From NCBI RefSeq assembly GCF_005864045.1, contig NZ_VBSP01000023.1, positions 1-34,970 on the forward strand: a stretch of DNA of 34,970 bases, given 5' to 3'. Positions 30,942 through 34,970 of the stretch are shown here, piece by piece (positions within the stretch are counted from its first letter, which is position 1; every line of letters begins with the position of its first letter). This stretch comes from Ruoffia tabacinasalis (GTDB taxonomy: Bacteria; Bacillota; Bacilli; Lactobacillales; Aerococcaceae). The position numbers were made by a program, and so were the translations under genes. Below the pieces are notes generated by a model. That model was not told the DNA's origin. It saw nothing but the letters and a program-made list of their open reading frames with translations, and searched no databases.

Positions 30942-32438
30942 ATGTTATTTAAAGAAGATGCAACTTACTATGCAAAATTAATAAAAAGTGGTGAAACAAC
31001 GGCGACAGAATTAGTGGAAAAAGCCATTCAAAATATTGAAGAGTGGAACGATACATTGAATGCCGTTGTACACAAGCAATATGAATTTGCACGGAGTATA
31101 GCTAATCGATTTGATCACTACTTTGAACAGTTAGACACCGGAAGCTATGGAGATTTACCCCCATTCTTCGGTGTCCCCATCCTATTAAAAGATTTAGGAC
31201 AAAATCAAACAGGACAAAAATCAACAAGCGGAGCCCGTTTAATGGAACAATTTGAAGCGACACAAACGGACAATTTTTCCAAGAGTATTGAATCTGCTGG
31301 CTTTATTGTTGTAGGTAGGACGAATGTTCCAGAATTTGGTTTTAAGAATGTCAGTGATTCTGAGTGGACAGGTCATGTAAATTCACCTTTAGATTTAAAA
31401 CGAAACCCTGGAGGATCTAGTGGTGGAGGGGCGGCAGCATTGAAAGCAGGAATTGTTCCTATCGTCACGGCGAGTGATGGAGGAGGCTCTATTCGAATTC
31501 CTGCATCTTTTAGTGGTTTAATCGGTTTAAAAACAAGTCGTGGACGCATACCGGTTGGACCAAGCGATTACCGAAGCTGGCAAGGGGCGTCCGTGAATTT
31601 TGCATTGACTAAATCAGTTCGAGATACATGGACATTACTAAAATGGATGCAGTCCGAACAGTTTGAAGCCCCTTTTATATTACCGCGAATACCACATGAG
31701 TTACTAGTAGATTTAGAGCAACCACTTCGTATTGCATATTCAATGAATACACCAATCGGAGAACCAATGACAAAGGAAGCACAAAGTTTAATGCAAGAAA
31801 CAATTCGTATATTAGAATCATTAGGACATACATTAGTTGAAGCAGAGCCTGAAATCGATGGTGTTAAAGCAATGCAAACGTACTATAATGTAAATGGTGT
31901 TGAGACTGCTTCGATGCTTAAAAGGTTTGAACAGGTATTAAACAGACCAATGACACAAGATGACATGGAATTAATGAGTTGGGCAATTTATCAGTTAGGT
32001 TTAAATATTAGCGGAGTAGAGTATTCTGAAGTTTTATCTTATTGGGATGACATAACCGCTGTATCTGAAGCCTTCTTCAAGGAATATGATTTACTGTTAA
32101 TGCCAGCAACAAACGGACCAGCACCTCTACATACAGCTTTTGCTAAGGGGGATAAACTGTTGAATGACTTAAGGAATATTGAACAGTTTGTTGTTCAGCA
32201 GCAACAACATCTAGTTTGGAAAATGTTTGCAGAAAGTTTAGCATGGACACCGTTTACTCAGCAAATGAATCTAACCGGTCAACCTGCAATTAGTTTACCA
32301 GTGCATAAACTAGATAATGGGTTACCGTTAGGTGCTCAATTTTCAACACGAAAAGGTGGAGAGTACTTACTACTTCAACTGTCTAAGCAATTAGAAGATG
32401 CTGGATACTTAGATACTTCAATTGTAGATACTTTATAA
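30942..32438 (+). CDS. Amidase-signature family hydrolase
   Basis: This 498-aa amidase has the Ser-cisSer-Lys triad: Lys83 (PILLKDLG), cis-Ser159 in NPGGSSGGGAAALKAG, and the nucleophile Ser183 in SDGGGSIRIPASF. It resembles GatA in sequence, but no gatB or gatC is next to it, and its C-terminal half (residues 330-420, with a QQQQH run) is unlike that of GatA. It is likely a free amidase of unknown substrate. AAGGAGA at 30929-30935 precedes the ATG. Confidence 0.92.
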   Translation: MLFKEDATYYAKLIKSGETTATELVEKAIQNIEEWNDTLNAVVHKQYEFARSIANRFDHYFEQLDTGSYGDLPPFFGVPILLKDLGQNQTGQKSTSGARLMEQFEATQTDNFSKSIESAGFIVVGRTNVPEFGFKNVSDSEWTGHVNSPLDLKRNPGGSSGGGAAALKAGIVPIVTASDGGGSIRIPASFSGLIGLKTSRGRIPVGPSDYRSWQGASVNFALTKSVRDTWTLLKWMQSEQFEAPFILPRIPHELLVDLEQPLRIAYSMNTPIGEPMTKEAQSLMQETIRILESLGHTLVEAEPEIDGVKAMQTYYNVNGVETASMLKRFEQVLNRPMTQDDMELMSWAIYQLGLNISGVEYSEVLSYWDDITAVSEAFFKEYDLLLMPATNGPAPLHTAFAKGDKLLNDLRNIEQFVVQQQQHLVWKMFAESLAWTPFTQQMNLTGQPAISLPVHKLDNGLPLGAQFSTRKGGEYLLLQLSKQLEDAGYLDTSIVDTL

Positions 32439-32441
32439 TAA

Positions 32442-32482
32442 AAAAACTAGGACGGGTCATTCCAGACCGTCCTAGTTTTTTG
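32442..32482. terminator. Bidirectional terminator between the amidase and peptidase genes
   Basis: AAAAACTAGGACGG pairs with CCGTCCTAGTTTTT across about a dozen bases. It is perfect and serves both convergent genes. Confidence 0.92.
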
Positions 32483-32485
32483 TGT

Positions 32486-33562
32486 TTAATTAACTTCGAC
32501 GATAAGAGGTTCTTTTGTCACGTGGTTTAAAACTTCACAACCATCTTCAGTAACAACGACTAAATCTTCAATTCGAACACCGAATTTACCTGGTAAATAA
32601 ACACCAGGTTCAATTGAGAATACCTGTCCTACCTTAGTTAATTCATCATTGTATTGTGATACATCACCAGCTTCATGCGCTTCTTGACCGATGAAATGTC
32701 CTAAACGGTGTGTAAAGTATTCACCGTAACCAGCATCGTTAATCACTTTACGTGCTGCTAAATCTATACTACTTAACGGAACACCAGGTTTAACCGCAGC
32801 TATTCCCGCTAGATTTGCTAGGCGAACTATATCATATACTTCCATAGCTTCTTCACTTGGTTCACCATAGAATACTGTTCGAGTCATATCTGAAGCATAA
32901 CCTTTATACATCCCGCCAATATCAAGAACGACTGGGTCTCCAACGTTTGGTAATGAATCGTCGGTTGTGTGATGTGGGTCGGCACCATTTGGCCCGTAAC
33001 CAACAATCGGTTCAAATGAGAAGCCAGAATGGCCAGATTCTTTATAGTAACCAGCTAATTCATCAGCGTATTCAGTCTCAGATTTACCAGTAGTTAATGA
33101 GTCGATTAATTTTTCCATGACTTGATCATTTAACAGAGAAGCTTCGCGCATGATATTAATTTCTTCATCTGATTTAATTGCTCGAATATCGTCTAAGATA
33201 TAAGAAGCATTGACTGGTTGTAAGTCTTTCTTGATACCCATTAATTCAAGTAAGAAGTGACTTGGCCATACTTTATCGATACTCGTTACACCATCCGTTA
33301 AGATTTCAGCAATTTGTTCCATAATCGCTTCGCCATCTTGATAATAAATGACTGAATAATCATCATTTTCATCAGCACGTGGGAATAAATTATTTAGCAC
33401 TAAATAATGTTTACCAGCTGCGGTAGCGATGAAAGCTAATAACCGTTCACCTGGTTGTGTATAATAACCGATTAAATAGCGAATACTGTATGTATCTGCA
33501 ATAATCATGTTACTAATGTCATGTTTATTCATTTCTTTTACAAGTTGTTTTAATTTTTCCAA
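32486..33562 (-). CDS. Xaa-Pro peptidase (M24 family)
   Basis: This 358-aa pita-bread metallopeptidase has all five metal ligands: Asp214 (VLDIGG), Asp225 (YASDMTR), His289 (RLGHFIG), Glu318 (SIEPGVY) and Glu332 (VRIEDLV). The N-terminal creatinase-like domain (1-130) places it with short aminopeptidase P or prolidase proteins of Firmicutes, which split peptides next to proline. The start is TTG (33560-33562) with GGAGGG 6 bases ahead; no ATG fits better. It lies divergently from the TVP38/YidD pair. Confidence 0.93.
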   Translation of the reverse strand: MEKLKQLVKEMNKHDISNMIIADTYSIRYLIGYYTQPGERLLAFIATAAGKHYLVLNNLFPRADENDDYSVIYYQDGEAIMEQIAEILTDGVTSIDKVWPSHFLLELMGIKKDLQPVNASYILDDIRAIKSDEEINIMREASLLNDQVMEKLIDSLTTGKSETEYADELAGYYKESGHSGFSFEPIVGYGPNGADPHHTTDDSLPNVGDPVVLDIGGMYKGYASDMTRTVFYGEPSEEAMEVYDIVRLANLAGIAAVKPGVPLSSIDLAARKVINDAGYGEYFTHRLGHFIGQEAHEAGDVSQYNDELTKVGQVFSIEPGVYLPGKFGVRIEDLVVVTEDGCEVLNHVTKEPLIVEVN

Positions 33563-33675
33563 AAAATCCCTCCACTTAAAGATTTAATTGCGTTACAATA
33601 TATTATAGAGTATACAATGCGTTTTAAGTAGATGAAAGAATCAACTCACCCTCAAAATATTTTAGGAGTACGTGT

Positions 33676-34278
33676 ATGAAACTAACTATCGAAACGAAGC
33701 GGCGCATCATTCGCTTCACGACAGTCATTGGTGTTATTATTACAATTGTCGGTTCAATCTACATTAGCCAATCCGAATACTTCCAACCAGACGGTGGCTT
33801 TTCTGATTTTCTGAGGAGATTAGGCTTTATGGCGCCGATTATCTTTATTTTAGTTCAAATTAGTCAAATAATTTACCCGATCATTCCTTTAGGACTGACC
33901 AATGTTATTGGGGATTTACTTTTTGGGCATCTGTGGGGATTTCTGTTGAATACTATGGGAATGATTATTGGTTCGTCGATTAACTTTGTGATTGGCGCGC
34001 GTTTCGGTCACGCAGTGATACGGGCTTTTATTTCAGACGATGATTATATAAAGTATATGGGAATTATGAATCATGGCTATCGTTTTAAACGCCTACTTCG
34101 GATTGGCTTTCTCGCGCCAATCTTCCCAGATGATATCTTTTGTATGATTGCTGGGGTGTCCAATATGCGGTTTAAACAGTTTATTGGGATGGTCATTGCC
34201 TATCGACCTGTATCGGTTTTTATTTATACGTATTTCACATCGAATTTTATCCAAGTTGTTTTTGATTATTTTAGTTAA
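33676..34278 (+). CDS. TVP38/TMEM64 family membrane protein, second copy
   Basis: This 200-aa protein has about five spans. Its re-entrant motifs YPIIPLGLTNVIGDLLFG and FLAPIFPDDIFCMIAGVSNM align with those of the protein at 13128-13751, though the two differ through most of their length. It replaces the PGG of that protein's first loop with PLG. Lipid transport or scrambling is the family expectation. TAGGAG lies 8 bases before the ATG. yidD begins within about 15 bp of its stop, so the two are one transcript: both are membrane-biogenesis proteins. Confidence 0.88.
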   Translation: MKLTIETKRRIIRFTTVIGVIITIVGSIYISQSEYFQPDGGFSDFLRRLGFMAPIIFILVQISQIIYPIIPLGLTNVIGDLLFGHLWGFLLNTMGMIIGSSINFVIGARFGHAVIRAFISDDDYIKYMGIMNHGYRFKRLLRIGFLAPIFPDDIFCMIAGVSNMRFKQFIGMVIAYRPVSVFIYTYFTSNFIQVVFDYFS

Positions 34279-34293
34279 TAGAAGGTGAAGAAC

Positions 34294-34566
34294 ATTAAAA
34301 ATATTATTATCAAACCAGTGAGATTTTACCAAAAATTTATCTCACCCGGACTTCCGTCAAGTTGCCGTTATTATCCAACTTGCTCGAGTTATATGATTGA
34401 AGCCGTTGAAAAGCATGGCGCGGTGAAGGGAACGACGATGGGAGTGGCTCGAATTTGTCGTTGCCATCCATTTGCAGAAGGTGGCATTGATCACGTTCCA
34501 GAACATTTTACATTGAAGCGTCAGTATTTTAGAAAATACGGCGACCCACCACATCCAGAAGATTAA
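34294..34566 (+). CDS. yidD: Membrane protein insertion efficiency factor YidD
   Basis: This small protein of about 90 aa has the YidD core [24 protein letters not shown], then [11 protein letters not shown] and [12 protein letters not shown]. The three Cys are conserved. YidD helps membrane protein insertion by YidC. The start is unusual. A GTG at 34285 (three residues longer) has no ribosome binding site, whereas GAAGGTGA (34281-34288) lies 5 bases ahead of an ATT at 34294, which would give [13 protein letters not shown], the usual family N-terminus. I give the ATT start, with GTG at 34285 as the alternative. The C-terminal [18 protein letters not shown] tail is a normal extension. Confidence 0.9.
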   Translation: MKNIIIKPVRFYQKFISPGLPSSCRYYPTCSSYMIEAVEKHGAVKGTTMGVARICRCHPFAEGGIDHVPEHFTLKRQYFRKYGDPPHPED

Positions 34567-34597
34567 CCTACAAGCAGTGTATGCTCGTAGGTTTTTT
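34567..34597 (+). terminator. Intrinsic terminator after yidD
   Basis: CCTAC.AGCA pairs with TGCT.GTAGG (one mismatch) over a five-base loop, followed by T6. The IS30 copy begins just past it. Confidence 0.88.
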
Positions 34598-34600
34598 AAT

Positions 34601-34970
34601 TATTTTTTGATTTGTCAAATTAAGCTAGACAAAACTGCTTCATCTAAGTAACTCAAAAATACTTCCAACGGTGTTCGGTAGTGTAAGGATTTCCGTGGAA
34701 TCGTGTTCCGTTTGTGTGCAATCGATGACACAAAGCTTTGGTCTACTTGATTAAAGTCCATTCCTTTTGGCAGTCCGTCTCTGCGTAATAAACCATTGGA
34801 ATTCTCATTCAAAGCTCGCTGTGAGGGCGTTCCTGGATCGGCAAAATAAATATCAATGTCATGTTGATTACTTAATGCTTTCCAATTGGAAAATTCCTTA
34901 CCACAATCAAACGTCATCGACTTAAAGAAATGTCGAGGAATCGATTCCAACCATTGGTTCATCCTCTGTT
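34601..34970 (-). repeat. Right arm of the inverted IS30 repeat
   Basis: Bases 34601-34808 match the reverse complement of 1-208. The repeat continues to the window edge, but its partner is cut off at base 1, so how far the identity extends cannot be seen. Confidence 0.85.
34615..34970 (-). mobile_element. IS30-family transposase, C-terminal part cut by window edge
   Basis: The last 118 or so codons of an IS30-type transposase on the minus strand. TFDCGKEFSNWK holds the second Asp of the DDE triad, and ADPGTPSQRALNENSNG holds the catalytic Glu. It stops at 34615 (TAA side of ...SSLI). The N-terminal helix-turn-helix and first Asp lie outside the window. An internal Met at 34960-34962 is not a start. 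Confidence 0.93.

Noticed and set aside
1-34970. The whole window as a composite transposon or genomic island
   Set aside because: The IS30 ends are inverted copies, but the content is mainly housekeeping genes with no integrase, tRNA junction or conjugation genes.

Overview
The window reads as an AT-rich Firmicutes chromosome segment, most likely Lactobacillales. Supporting signs are strong AGGAGG-type ribosome binding sites, CcpA-type cre sites, an LPXTG surface protein, a Gram-positive LexA box, a ThiW/ThiM/ThiE/ThiD salvage operon and short intrinsic terminators after most units. I lean towards an Aerococcaceae/Carnobacteriaceae-like coccus, but the sequence alone does not fix the genus. 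Both ends lie in the 3' part of the same IS30-family transposase gene, in inverted orientation and with one base difference over about 207 bp. The window therefore sits between two copies of one insertion sequence, as a draft-assembly contig would.

Layout. 1-4040: IS30 end, then an RpiR/MurR regulator, a one-protein PTS EIIC-EIIB permease with a cre-like site, and a MalY/PatB-type PLP enzyme; together they resemble the malX-malY pair of enterobacteria under a different regulator class. 4060-4900: a scar of a lost L-rhamnose-type locus, with an AraC C-terminus, a transporter C-terminus and a twice-frameshifted rhamnose mutarotase. 5040-9660: a secreted Ig-domain protein, malic enzyme, AroD and a convergent Ldh_2-family dehydrogenase behind a full cre match. 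9800-10010: five 41-bp tandem repeats, each an imperfect palindrome. 10100-12890: an SOS operon (Y-family polymerase, YolD-like protein, unknown 97-aa protein) with the LexA box inside its promoter, and a divergent DnaQ-like exonuclease. 13000-14300: a TVP38-type membrane protein and a small unknown membrane protein.

14300-17670 is a thiamin-precursor salvage operon on the minus strand (thiW-thiM-thiE-thiD plus an ASCH-domain protein) under a TPP riboswitch, with a cre match overlapping its -35. 17800-23430 carries a secreted LysM protein with an LAS-peptidase-like C-terminus, a split ChrA transporter pair, a ROK glucokinase, a DUF536-like DNA-binding protein and an acetamidase/formamidase. 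23480-29840 carries a secreted arylsulfotransferase, a nicotinamidase-like hydrolase, an XRE-type membrane protein and an LPXTG protein built from seven repeats of about 110 aa. 30060-34600 holds an aldo/keto reductase, an amidase, an M24 peptidase, a second TVP38 protein and YidD, before the second IS30 copy.

Most of the region is ordinary metabolism, transport and cell envelope. The parts least explained by known families are the 41-bp palindromic array, the third gene of the SOS operon, the 110-aa surface repeats and the LysM/LAS-like secreted protein.
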